Assembly: GCF_000422905.1 (NCBI RefSeq) | Contig: NZ_AUGY01000078.1 | Span: forward strand, 1 to 39,594 | Direction of reading: 5' to 3' | Source of the DNA: Paenibacillus alginolyticus DSM 5050 = NBRC 15375 | Lineage (GTDB): Bacteria > Bacillota > Bacilli > Paenibacillales > NBRC-103111 | DNA: 39,594 bases | Part shown: piece by piece, positions 32,879 through 39,467 of the stretch | Position numbering within the stretch: position 1 is the first letter of the stretch | Layout: every line of letters begins with the position of its first letter | The notes under the pieces: model-generated | What the model saw: the letters and a program-made list of their open reading frames with translations, nothing else | The model's database searches: none | Told to the model about the DNA's origin: nothing | Made by a program: the position numbers and the translations under genes

Positions 32879-33522
32879 ATGGGTTCTCGGTTAATGCATT
32901 TAATAATTGGTGAGATGGTCGCTTCAAGCCTTGATGTAAAAAACAAGAGAGATTTTTTAATTGGTTCAATTGCTCCTGATGCTGCTTTCACGTTTGAAAG
33001 GAAAGTTATTACTCATTATTTCGAAGGAGATGTAGACAAGAGAACTAGGCAGGTAAACTATCAAAGATACATTGATACATACTTATCAGATGTAAAGGAT
33101 GATTACTCATTAGGATATTTGATACATTTAATTTCCGATAACGTGTGGATGGAGCATATCTATTACCCATATGAATTGAAGCAGAAGCAAGACTTAGACC
33201 CGACCTTTTTATCAAGATGGCATTCAGATTTTAGAAAAATGAACACAAAATTACTATGCCATTATGATATGGGATACCTAAAAGATTGGTTGGAGATTGA
33301 TGCTCTCCGAGAGAAATAGATGATGTAACTCAAGACGACTTACAAAAATTTATTGAAGAGATGTACGGAGATTTTGAAATTATAGAAAAAAATAAGGATT
33401 GCGAACTTGAAGTATATAATTTTGATGACATTATCGAGTACATAAACTTATCGAAATCTAAGGCTATTGCTGTCATTGAAGAAATTACTTCTGATTCCAC
33501 ACACGATTGCGCTAACGAATAA
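32879..33522 (+). pseudogene. Zinc-dependent phospholipase C-like protein, frameshifted
   Basis: The first 146 residues read MGSRLMHLIIGEMVASSLDV, FLIGSIAPDA, THYFEGD, LGYLIHLISDNVWMEHIYYP, LSRWHSDFRKMNTKLLCHYD, the pattern of the Zn_dep_PLPC family with its metal-ligand His/Asp residues. The frame stops at 33319. From about 33306 another frame continues in the same sense (IDDVTQDDLQKFIEEMYGDF, then DDIIEYINLSKSKAIAVIEE) to a TAA at 33520-33522. The usual length is about 210, so the original gene spanned both parts. AGGAGGG lies six bases before the ATG. The final stop lies inside the following repeat. Confidence 0.8.
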
Positions 33523-33602
33523 CGTTAGTTCAATCACGACAAGACGGCAGCCGGCACACGATCGGCTGCCGTTAACCGTTGAAGTAACGGGCAGGATAAT
33601 TG
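33511..33602 (+). repeat. Gene-associated structured repeat, full copy
   Basis: GCTAACGAATAACGTTAGTTCAA arm region (inner palindrome CTAACG-AATA-ACGTTAG, imperfect), central hairpin ACGGCAGCC…GGCTGCCGT, and end core AGTAACGGGCAGGATAAT. It overlaps the stop of the phospholipase-like gene; the next gene starts 27 bases after it. Confidence 0.8.
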
Positions 33603-33628
33603 GTTCCATATTATAAAGGAGAATATTA

Positions 33629-33745
33629 GTGAAAAAAATATTATTCGGATTTATCATTGGGGTTCTACTATTTGGTTCTGTTCAAGCCTATGCTGCTGGA
33701 GGAACGATGATAGAGGCTTATTACACAATACGTAATAATGAATAA
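33629..33745 (+). CDS. Short secreted peptide or 5' part of a broken exported protein
   Basis: 38 residues from a GTG with AAGGAG nine bases upstream. Residues 1-23 are a clear Sec signal peptide (KKILFGFIIGVLLFGSVQAYA) with an AYA-type cleavage site. The remainder (GGTMIEAYYTIRNNE) resembles the start of Paenibacillus copper-amine-oxidase-like or stalk-domain proteins. The stop overlaps the next frame by eight bases, so this is probably the first half of one frameshifted gene ending at 33962. Confidence 0.6.
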   Translation: MKKILFGFIIGVLLFGSVQAYAAGGTMIEAYYTIRNNE

Positions 33746-33962
33746 AGATGCGAAGGAAGCATGTGTGCCCGCAGAGGGTAATAATCCTAAATTTATAAGA
33801 AATATATGTATCTCTGATAGAAATGTTAAACTTCCGGATAACGTATACGTTGATGGAACCTTACTCTCTTTACAAGGAAAAGAAACTTACTTGCCGGCAT
33901 TAGTATTAAAAAAGGATGAATCTTTTTTAGTTATTGGTTGCTACAAATTAGTGGATAGTTAA
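33738..33962 (+). CDS. Hypothetical protein, probably the 3' part of the preceding gene
   Basis: 74 residues (KEACVPAEGNNPKFIRNICI … LPDNVYVDGTLLSLQGKETY, then LPALVLKKDESFLVIGCYKL). YVDGTLLSLQGKETYLPALV looks like the strand-rich core of a surface stalk/copper-amine-oxidase-type domain. No ribosome binding site precedes its ATG, and it lies in the +1 frame relative to the signal-peptide ORF. I read the pair as one exported protein broken by a small indel near 33738. Confidence 0.5.
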   Translation: MNKDAKEACVPAEGNNPKFIRNICISDRNVKLPDNVYVDGTLLSLQGKETYLPALVLKKDESFLVIGCYKLVDS

Positions 33963-34009
33963 ATTGCAATAAAAGGTCGCAGCAGATTAGTTAGTTTACT
34001 TCTCAATGA

Positions 34010-34072
34010 GAAATAGAGTTCAATCACAACTAAAGGCAACCGGTTTACGGTCGGCTGTCTTTGGTTTGAAAA
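34010..34072 (+). repeat. Gene-associated structured repeat, partial copy
   Basis: GAAATAGAGTTCAATCACAA arm, then the hairpin AAAGGCAACCGG…CGGTCGGCTGTCTTT. The terminal AACGGGCAG core is not present. It lies 47 bases after the preceding gene. Confidence 0.6.
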
Positions 34073-34210
34073 AACATTAGCGTGGTTGTCTACATGGAGC
34101 CTATTATTCTAACCGCATAACAAAGAACTAATGACAACGAATTATAGCCGGATAGGTAAGAAAAGGAATACAATACTTAATCGCGATCAAAGACTTTAAG
34201 GAGGTAGGTG

Positions 34211-34747
34211 ATTAATATTCAAACAATATATGCCCGAGTTAGACATTGGTTATTTTGGTATGGGACTTATGGTTTCTGCAGCAAGAGCAGTAATGATGAA
34301 ATTACTCTTTATTCTGATCAAGATCAAAAAAAATTCTTAGGTTATTTTGAACTTACAACCGTGACAGGTCTAATTAATCTTTTAAAATACGATATGGATA
34401 TTATAGGCGATGATAAAGAATATCGTGATGAAATTGAAAGTTTTATAAATGGTGACGAAGATATTCATTATCATTACATATACCCAAGAGACGTAGAAGA
34501 TGTATCTCGTCAAGTTCCTCATTCTGCTCCTACGAATGTAGATGGCTATAAACCTGTCTATATTGATATGTGGACAAAAATATCTAAATCTTGGGACATT
34601 GATGAGATTATGACTAACGTGAGAATAATTGCAAAAGATTTTTTAGGATTGAATATAGAAAATGTTGAACTCATTGATATTCCAACGTATGAGGAAACAA
34701 AAATATCGTACGAACAAGATTATAAACCTTTCGTAAACGAAAAGTGA
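34211..34747 (+). CDS. Hypothetical protein, possibly initiated at ATT
   Basis: About 178 residues, acidic, no membrane helix. It starts INIQTIYARVRHWLFWYGTY and has FELTTVTGLINLLKYDMDII and YIYPRDVEDVSRQVPHSAP. I do not recognise a family; the sequence looks like an orphan small immunity- or effector-type protein, but that is only an impression. AAGGAGG is followed by TAG, GTG (34208) and then ATT (34211). The GTG is only three bases from the site, the ATT six, so ATT is the better-placed start. A full copy of the structured repeat begins at its stop codon. Confidence 0.65.
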   Translation: MNIQTIYARVRHWLFWYGTYGFCSKSSNDEITLYSDQDQKKFLGYFELTTVTGLINLLKYDMDIIGDDKEYRDEIESFINGDEDIHYHYIYPRDVEDVSRQVPHSAPTNVDGYKPVYIDMWTKISKSWDIDEIMTNVRIIAKDFLGLNIENVELIDIPTYEETKISYEQDYKPFVNEK

Positions 34748-34838
34748 TTCAACTAACGGAAGAACGATAGTTGAATAAAGACACCGCGGCAGCTGGCCAT
34801 GACGATCGGCTGCCTTTTCCATGATAACGGGCAGATTA
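34747..34838 (+). repeat. Gene-associated structured repeat, best full copy
   Basis: Outer hairpin ATTCAACTA (34747-34755) and TAGTTGAAT (34768-34776), central hairpin GGCAGC…GATCGGCTGCC (34788-34814), end core GATAACGGGCAGATTAAT. Its first base is the last base of the preceding gene's stop codon. This copy defines the family's layout. Confidence 0.85.
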
Positions 34839-34854
34839 ATTACAAAGTCGAATA

Positions 34855-34885
34855 GCAGGGCACTCCTCGAAGTAGAGTGCCCTGC
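34855..34885. terminator. Strong hairpin between convergent transcripts
   Basis: GCAGGGCACTC-CTCGAAGTA-GAGTGCCCTGC: a perfect 11-bp stem. It lies 19 bases beyond the amidohydrolase stop on the minus strand. The T-run is on the gene-proximal side, so termination would rely on the stem alone. Confidence 0.5.
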
Positions 34886-34903
34886 CACAAAAAAAAATTA
34901 ACT

Positions 34904-36210
34904 TTATTTTTGTACGCCTTTGAACCATATAGCTTTAATAGACAGGGTATCCGAGATATTGGTAGTCGGGTCGCCATTGACCAGTACTAGGTCAGCGCGC
35001 GCACCTTCGGCAATACGGCCACGATCATAAAGACCGAACCGGCGGGCCGGTTTCGAAGTAGCCGATTGAAGTGCTTCTATTGGAGTGAACCCGGCTGTAA
35101 CCAGTAATTGCAATTCATGATGTACGCTGGCTCCATGAGCAAGGCCGCCAAGGTTCGGAACGGGGACGGGGGCGACATCCGTCCCAACCAGAATATCCAC
35201 ACCGGCCCTGTGAAGATCCATCACATTTTTAAAGCTATTTTCTATATTGCCTTGCGGGAAAGTATTAAAGCTTGAGTTCAAAATATCGATCCAATCCAGA
35301 CTTAATTTGGAATGAACACGTGGGTCATTTGCCAATTGCGATGCTGGGTTCCCAATAATGGATGAGTTCAAAACCAAGCACGGTGTAACAAACACGCCAG
35401 AATCGACGATGGATTGCACTAGCTCCGGCGTGTAATCGGGCCTATCGATAAACAGGTGGCCCAATCCGTCTACGCCAAGATCGATGGCGGCTTGGGAAGA
35501 ATGAGCAGTCAAGACGTGGGCGATGACGATTTTATCGAACTTATGGGCTTCTTCCACCGCGGCTTTTAGAATTTCGTCACTTAAAACAGGCAGTCCAGGA
35601 GCGCCCATGACTGTTCCTTCTTCAATCATAATTTTTACATAGTCGGCTCCATTCTCCACTTGGGTATGCACATGTTTAATCGCTTCTTCCACCGTTGTTA
35701 CTTGCGGCACTTCTTCGTGATCGTGGGCGTAAGCGGCTAGCATAGCTTCCCGGTCTTCCTTCGATAACTTCTCCAATTCCTTTAATACGAATTCTGGAAT
35801 CTCATCACCATCTGGCAGCAATTCATCCGGGTGACCACCAGGAGCGGTGATTGCCGTACCTGCAGAACGGACATCGGCGATGTCATCCGTATTTTTCAAT
35901 TGGATCGCACGTCCTCTTTCTGTATAAAGTCACCGTTCATTTCGAGTTCTGTCGTCACACCGAAATTTAATGCATCCCGTAATCCACCGATGGAAGTATG
36001 AACATGCGCATCAATTAAGCCGGGCAATAATGTTGCATCCTCAGCATCGATGATTGTTGCATTCACCGGAATGTCTCCACCTACTGCAACAATGGTTTCC
36101 CCTTTGATGACAATACTCCTCGATTCTATTACTTTTTCTCCATCGAAAATACGCACATTCGTAATAGCAGTAATTTTTTCTTCAGAAGAGCTTTGGACTA
36201 CATTCTTCAT
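34904..36210 (-). pseudogene. Amidohydrolase-family metal-dependent hydrolase, frameshifted
   Basis: Two frames make up one protein of about 435 residues. Part 1 (36210-35896) has the N-terminal beta-sandwich and first metal motif (LLPGLIDAHVHTSIGG). Part 2 (to 34904) has the carbamylated-lysine region (ADYVKIMIEEG), histidine sites (KIVIAHVLTAHSS, GLGHLFIDRP), the catalytic aspartate (ILVGTDVAPVP) and SATSKPARRFGLYDRGRIAE. Removing GA near 35914 restores MNGDFIQKGRAIQLKNTDDI. The active site is thus split, and neither half should work alone. AAGGAGG lies before the first ATG. Divergent from the marR gene and under an operator-covered promoter. Confidence 0.85.
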
Positions 36211-36249
36211 ATTGTTATTCCTCCTTGAATACGCCTTGTAACAATTCGA

Positions 36250-36278
36250 AGTATAACTGTTAGGAAACTAACTGTCAA
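36250..36278 (-). promoter_or_regulatory. Promoter of the amidohydrolase gene with overlapping operator
   Basis: On the minus strand TTGACA (36278-36273), 17 bp, TATACT (36255-36250). The element TTAGGAAACTAACTGTCAA (36260-36278) covers the -35 and spacer and recurs inverted at 36330-36348. Confidence 0.8.
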
Positions 36279-36293
36279 CAAACTAATATTTAA

Positions 36294-36348
36294 TTGACAT
36301 GAAAGCTGGATATTTGTATAGTTTACTTACTAACAGTTAGTTTTCTAA
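36294..36348 (+). promoter_or_regulatory. marR promoter and second operator copy
   Basis: TTGACA (36294-36299), 17 bp, TATAGT (36317-36322). Just downstream CTAACAGTTAGTTTTCTAA (36330-36348) is the inverted partner of the operator at 36260-36278 (16 of 19 positions). This is the expected layout for a MarR protein controlling both divergent genes. Confidence 0.8.
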
Positions 36349-36368
36349 TAATTTGAGGGGGTACGCTC

Positions 36369-36797
36369 ATGAAGCCTCGCAAGAATACGCCTTATCTGGA
36401 TTTGTTTCAGGTTATTGGCCTTAAGTTAAAGAAAAAAGCGGACGAGAGCATAAAAGAGTTAGGGTTAAATGCTCAACAAGGAAAAATAATTGGCTATATC
36501 TACGAGAACCAAGAAACTGAATTAATTCAGAGGGATCTTGCTGATCGGTTTCATCTGCGCGGGGCTAGCATCACAGGTATGCTTCAAGGTCTTGAGCAAA
36601 GAGGATTCATCGAGCGGAAAATCCCAGTCAATAATGAACGACAAAAAAATATTTATGTTTTGCCAAAGGCCGTTGAATTGATTGAAGACTTTAATGAATC
36701 CTTTCAAAAAGTAGAGGACGAAATCGTTCAAGTCCTTTCCGAAGATGAGAAACAAATCTTAAAGGAATTGTTGATCAAAATTAATGAACGCTTATAA
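36369..36797 (+). CDS. MarR-family transcriptional regulator
   Basis: 142 residues with the winged helix-turn-helix: LNAQQGKIIGYIYENQETEL, IQRDLADRFHLRGASITGML, QGLEQRGFIERKIPVNNERQ, then the wing and a C-terminal dimerisation helix (LSEDEKQILKELLIKINERL). GAGGGGG lies about eight bases before the ATG. Divergent from the broken amidohydrolase; both promoters carry the same 19-bp operator in opposite orientation. The inducer is probably a substrate or product of the hydrolase. TACCCC…GGGGTA at 36812-36830 may be a weak terminator. Confidence 0.93.
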   Translation: MKPRKNTPYLDLFQVIGLKLKKKADESIKELGLNAQQGKIIGYIYENQETELIQRDLADRFHLRGASITGMLQGLEQRGFIERKIPVNNERQKNIYVLPKAVELIEDFNESFQKVEDEIVQVLSEDEKQILKELLIKINERL

Positions 36798-36831
36798 TTG
36801 CGCTTGGAATCTACCCCGTAGATTGGGGTAC

Positions 36832-36903
36832 TTAATTCAACAACGAAGAACAATAGTTGAATACGTAAATGCTTCCGTGCTGCCTTTCGATCGGCAGTAA
36901 CAT
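36832..36903 (+). repeat. Gene-associated structured repeat, partial copy
   Basis: TTAATTCAACAACGAAGAAC then AATAGTTGAAT (outer hairpin), followed by GTGCTGCC…TCGATCGGCAG; the end core is degenerate. It starts 35 bases after the marR stop codon. Confidence 0.7.
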
Positions 36904-36959
36904 TCGAGATTGATTATCTTTAACTTCAGAGGGAATATTTAACTTATATTCCCATTTGA

Positions 36960-37259
36960 ATGGAGCAGAACGTGCTCGGATTAACTCGTGTTGACGCGGG
37001 TGGTGGCTGGCTGATTTTCAAGTTGCCTCCTGCCGAGATCGCCGTACATCCTACAGATGGACTTGGTAAGCATGAGTTCTACTTTATGTGTGACGACATC
37101 GAGAAGACACTTATGGAATTAACCGCTAAGGGCGTCACGATCTCGGAGCCGATCAGCAACCAACGTTGGGGGCGGCTCGCTTCTATCAAACTTCCTAGCG
37201 GGGCTGATCTTCCGATCTACCAGCCACTTCACCCTACTGCTTACGACCTAGAGGGCTGA
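36960..37259 (+). pseudogene. VOC-family protein lacking its N-terminus
   Basis: 99 residues that begin at what is normally residue 25-30 of a glyoxalase-like protein: VLGLTRVDAGGGWLIFKLPP, AEIAVHP, HEFYFMCDDIEKTLMELTAK, GVTISEPISNQRWGRLASIK and LPSGADLPIYQPLHP. The first strand and helix, with one metal ligand, are missing, and no ribosome binding site precedes the ATG at 36960. The sequence before it comes from the preceding repeat region. Probably a remnant joined to the repeat; a functional short form cannot be excluded. Confidence 0.7.
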
Positions 37260-37291
37260 GTCGAAACATTTTCGTTACCTTTCATAAGAAG

Positions 37292-37315
37292 AGGCCATCC
37301 CGCAAAGGATGGCCT
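37292..37315 (+). terminator. Hairpin after the VOC remnant
   Basis: AGGCCATCC-CGCAAA-GGATGGCCT, a 9-bp stem with only two T after it. A weak terminator. Confidence 0.5.
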
Positions 37316-37374
37316 TAAAACTTGCCGTTACAGACAGCGCGGAGAGCCATAGCACAGAGGAAACTACGTCATTT

Positions 37375-37440
37375 GCGAGGGACGGAAAACTATAGTTCAA
37401 CAAAAGGTTGCCGTGTAATTGGCAGCCTGTTGGCTGTTTA
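37375..37440 (+). repeat. Gene-associated structured repeat, partial copy
   Basis: GGGACGGAAAACTATAGTTC arm, AAAGGTTGCC…GGCAGCCT hairpin; the terminal core is missing. It precedes the small ORF at 37521. Confidence 0.55.
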
Positions 37441-37520
37441 GTGTAATGAAGGAATTAATTTTGTCCCTATCGAATTATCTAGAGGAATTAAAGACCAACT
37501 TACTAAGTTAAAAAGGATGA

Positions 37521-37694
37521 ATGATCATGGATGACAAAAACGGATATAGCCTAACCATGGTTGAACAAGTAGGGTATGAACTGAATAGCTCTCGGGATCC
37601 AAGTCCCACGGACAGAATCGTTCGATCCCCGGCTACTGTTATCTTACGAACTTACAAAAAAGAGGTCGACCAGAAAGATCTGGTGACCTCATAA
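37521..37694 (+). CDS. Small hypothetical ORF ending inside a hairpin
   Basis: 57 residues (MDDKNGYSLTMVEQVGYELN, then SSRDPSPTDRIVRSPATVIL and RTYKKEVDQKDLVTS). AAAAGGATG lies just before the ATG. The last ten codons are encoded by a GAGGTC-GACC…GGTGACCTC hairpin, so the original C-terminus may have been replaced by repeat DNA. I recognise no family. Followed by the AACGGGCAG core. Confidence 0.4.
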   Translation: MIMDDKNGYSLTMVEQVGYELNSSRDPSPTDRIVRSPATVILRTYKKEVDQKDLVTS

Positions 37695-37695
37695 T

Positions 37696-37716
37696 ACGAA
37701 CGGGCAGGATAGTGGA
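37696..37716 (+). repeat. Core end of a structured repeat
   Basis: CGAACGGGCAGGATAGTGGA. With the GAGGTC…GACCTC hairpin just before it (37663-37691) it forms a repeat copy whose central stem has a different sequence. Confidence 0.6.
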
Positions 37717-37790
37717 GCTGTAAAGCGAATGTAAGTATCTTATAGGGTTTACCAAGACTTGAACCCACTAAGTACGAGGAGAGATCGGTC

Positions 37791-37953
37791 ATGGTACAGA
37801 GTACGAAGAGATTGTTATTGGAATTGATGGTGGCGGTACCCACACGCGGCTAATGGCCGTAGACCTCGTAGGAAATGATTTATCATACTTAGGGAATGGT
37901 GCCTCATCCATACATAAGGATTTGCAAGCGAGGGAAAAACTACGCCAGGCGGG
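37791..37953 (+). pseudogene. Fragment of a BadF/N-acetylglucosamine-kinase-like ATPase
   Basis: GAGGAGAG and ATG-GTA-CAG start the gene, then an extra AG shifts the frame. In the correct frame it reads YEEIVIGIDGGGTHTRLMAV, DLVGNDLSYLGNGASSIHKD, LQAREKLRQA: the phosphate-1 motif of the ASKHA kinase fold. After about 52 codons it runs into the Nudix box of another gene (junction near 37953). The rest of the kinase (usual length about 300) is absent. Confidence 0.75.
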
Positions 37954-38295
37954 AAGTATTGAGATAAAGGGCAATCCGTGTTTGATGCGATGAAGCGCGA
38001 AGTCAAAGAAGAAACAGGGCTTGAAGTTATTCAGGCAACATTAATAGCTATTTATTCTTCTCCTACAACTCAAACATTCACTGACCGTTGGGGAAACGAG
38101 CATCATGTAATCGAGTATTTATTTCGGGTGGATAAGTGGATTGGTACCCTTGAAGAAGAGACAGACGAAGGCGTAGATGTAGATTTTTACCCATTGGATG
38201 ATCTTCCAGGAGCTTCAAGTGAGCTATTTGCAAGACATCACGAAAGAGTATTTAAAGATTATAAAAAGTTCGATGGGAAATTAATATTGGAATAG
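37953..38295 (+). pseudogene. Nudix hydrolase, 5' end lost and frameshifted
   Basis: The Nudix box is complete in two frames: GSIEIKG then, after a one-base shift near 37973, SVFDAMKREVKEETGLEV (Gx5Ex7REUxEExGU). The N-terminal 30-odd residues are replaced by the BadF fragment. The C-terminal half is normal (NEHHVIEYLFRVDKWIGTLE, ELFARHHERVFKDYKKFDGK). From the ATG at 37984 a product without the first part of the box could be translated, but no ribosome binding site is seen, and it would lack the glycine of the motif. A diverged repeat arm (AATTAAACTATCGG…ATAGTAATA) follows the stop. Confidence 0.75.
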
Positions 38296-38400
38296 CAGTT
38301 GGAATTAAACTATCGGTGAACAATAGTAATAAAAGCCTGAGAACGGAATTAGTTGAAGAAGTAGTAATAATGAACAAATAATCAAAGGGAGGTAAGCATT

Positions 38401-38604
38401 ATTTCTAAAAAAAAACAGTTATATGTTGGCTTAATTTTCTTCCCGATCATAATATTATTAAATTGTGTAACCATAATTGGCACACCTCATTTATTTGTTA
38501 AAACTATTAATTTAATTTCAATTGTAGCTATATCAGGTGGTTTGGGAGCTTTCATAAGAGAAATCTTTGTTCTGAGAGAAAAGGAAAGCATGAAAACAAA
38601 ATAA
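38401..38604 (+). CDS. Small two-helix membrane protein with a probable ATT start
   Basis: 67 residues: KKKQLYVGLIFFPIIILLNC forms helix 1 and INLISIVAISGGLGAFIREI helix 2, then FVLREKESMKTK. GGGAGG (38387-38392) is followed after eight bases by ATT TCT AAA; there is no ATG, GTG or TTG that fits. The frame is open, helix spacing and basic ends look genuine, and the gene sits within the row of repeat-separated small genes. Function unknown. Confidence 0.6.
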   Translation: MSKKKQLYVGLIFFPIIILLNCVTIIGTPHLFVKTINLISIVAISGGLGAFIREIFVLREKESMKTK

Positions 38605-38762
38605 AAAATATTTACTTCCTTTGTCGATTTCACCATTGTTCATTCGTCGTAATCATAGAAGGACAAAATCAAGTAGAAAGGTTTTTGAAGTCACGTGGAG
38701 GATTACCAAACAGTAGGCTTTCGGAAGGTATTCCATTTAGTTATTAAAAGGAGAGATGGACG

Positions 38763-39155
38763 ATGACAAGAACAATTTCTAAAGTCCGACTATGGACAGC
38801 AAGAGTGATGAGCGGAATAGCCATTTTGTTTATGCTGCTTGACAGTATCATGAAATTATTTAAACCTGCGTTTGTTGTAGATTCTACCGTATCACTTGGT
38901 TATCAGGAACATCATATTTTATTGATGGGCATACTCGGACTTCTTTCAACTATTCTTTATGCATTACCTCGTACAACGATTTTAGGTGCAATATTGTTGA
39001 CCGGTTATTTTGGCGGCGTAATTGCAACACAGGTTCGTCTAGATGCCCCGCTTTTTTCTACAATCCTGTTTCCCGTTTATCTTGCAGTGTTGGTTTGGGG
39101 TGGCCTTTGCTTGAGGAATGAGCAAGTGCGCAAAATTTTTTCTTTGCAAAAATAG
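38763..39155 (+). CDS. DoxX-like membrane protein
   Basis: 130 residues, four helices, of the DoxX_2 type: RVMSGIAILFMLLDSIMKLF, ILLMGILGLLSTILYALPRT, TILGAILLTGYFGGVIATQV, RLDAPLFSTILFPVYLAVLV. The TGYxGGxxAT motif is the family signature. AAAGGAGAG precedes the ATG by about seven bases. Members are often linked to redox or ECF-sigma systems; here it stands alone with its own terminator. Confidence 0.9.
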   Translation: MTRTISKVRLWTARVMSGIAILFMLLDSIMKLFKPAFVVDSTVSLGYQEHHILLMGILGLLSTILYALPRTTILGAILLTGYFGGVIATQVRLDAPLFSTILFPVYLAVLVWGGLCLRNEQVRKIFSLQK

Positions 39156-39188
39156 ATAAGTAGACAATAAAATTTTGAAGTAATTAGT

Positions 39189-39225
39189 AAGCGTTCACTC
39201 AATTGGGTGAACGTTTATTATTTTT
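39189..39225 (+). terminator. Terminator after the DoxX gene
   Basis: AAGCGTTCAC-TCAATTGG-GTGAACGTTT followed by ATTATTTTT. Confidence 0.8.
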
Positions 39226-39325
39226 GTGGGAATGGTGGAGGAGGATCTCAAGGTGATTTTTCCCATTTATTGCCCCGAAAAAAGGAAAAAGCATTACATC
39301 ACAATAATGAATATTTCGGTGCCAT

Positions 39326-39411
39326 AGAGCCATCGAGTTAATGAGTGAGAGCCACCACGTTAATCTATTAGAGCCACTATGTTAGTAGAGAGAGCCGCCC
39401 CGTTGGTAGAA
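39326..39411 (+). repeat. Four tandem IS21 end repeats, about 22 bp each
   Basis: Units begin with AGAGCC at 39326, 39348, 39370 and 39391 (spacing 22, 22, 21) and share AGAGCCRYYNYGTTARTNNA. Regular helical phasing suggests transposase-binding sites at the IS end. Confidence 0.75.
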
Positions 39412-39467
39412 TGTACAGATGTGCGTCTGCCTAGCAAGTGCACAAATACCAACGGGAGGTCATCAAA

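Noticed and set aside
35896..36210. Independent 104-residue gene
   Set aside because: It is the N-terminal metal-binding part of the amidohydrolase; the following frame continues the same protein after a two-base shift.
27392..38330. Classical integron
   Set aside because: Although repeats alternate with genes, the repeat lacks the attC consensus core sites and no tyrosine recombinase of IntI type is encoded in the window; kept only as a cassette-like hypothesis.
39326..39411. Short CRISPR-like array of four units
   Set aside because: The 22-bp period has no unique spacers between repeats and lies at the end of an IS21 element; no cas genes are present.
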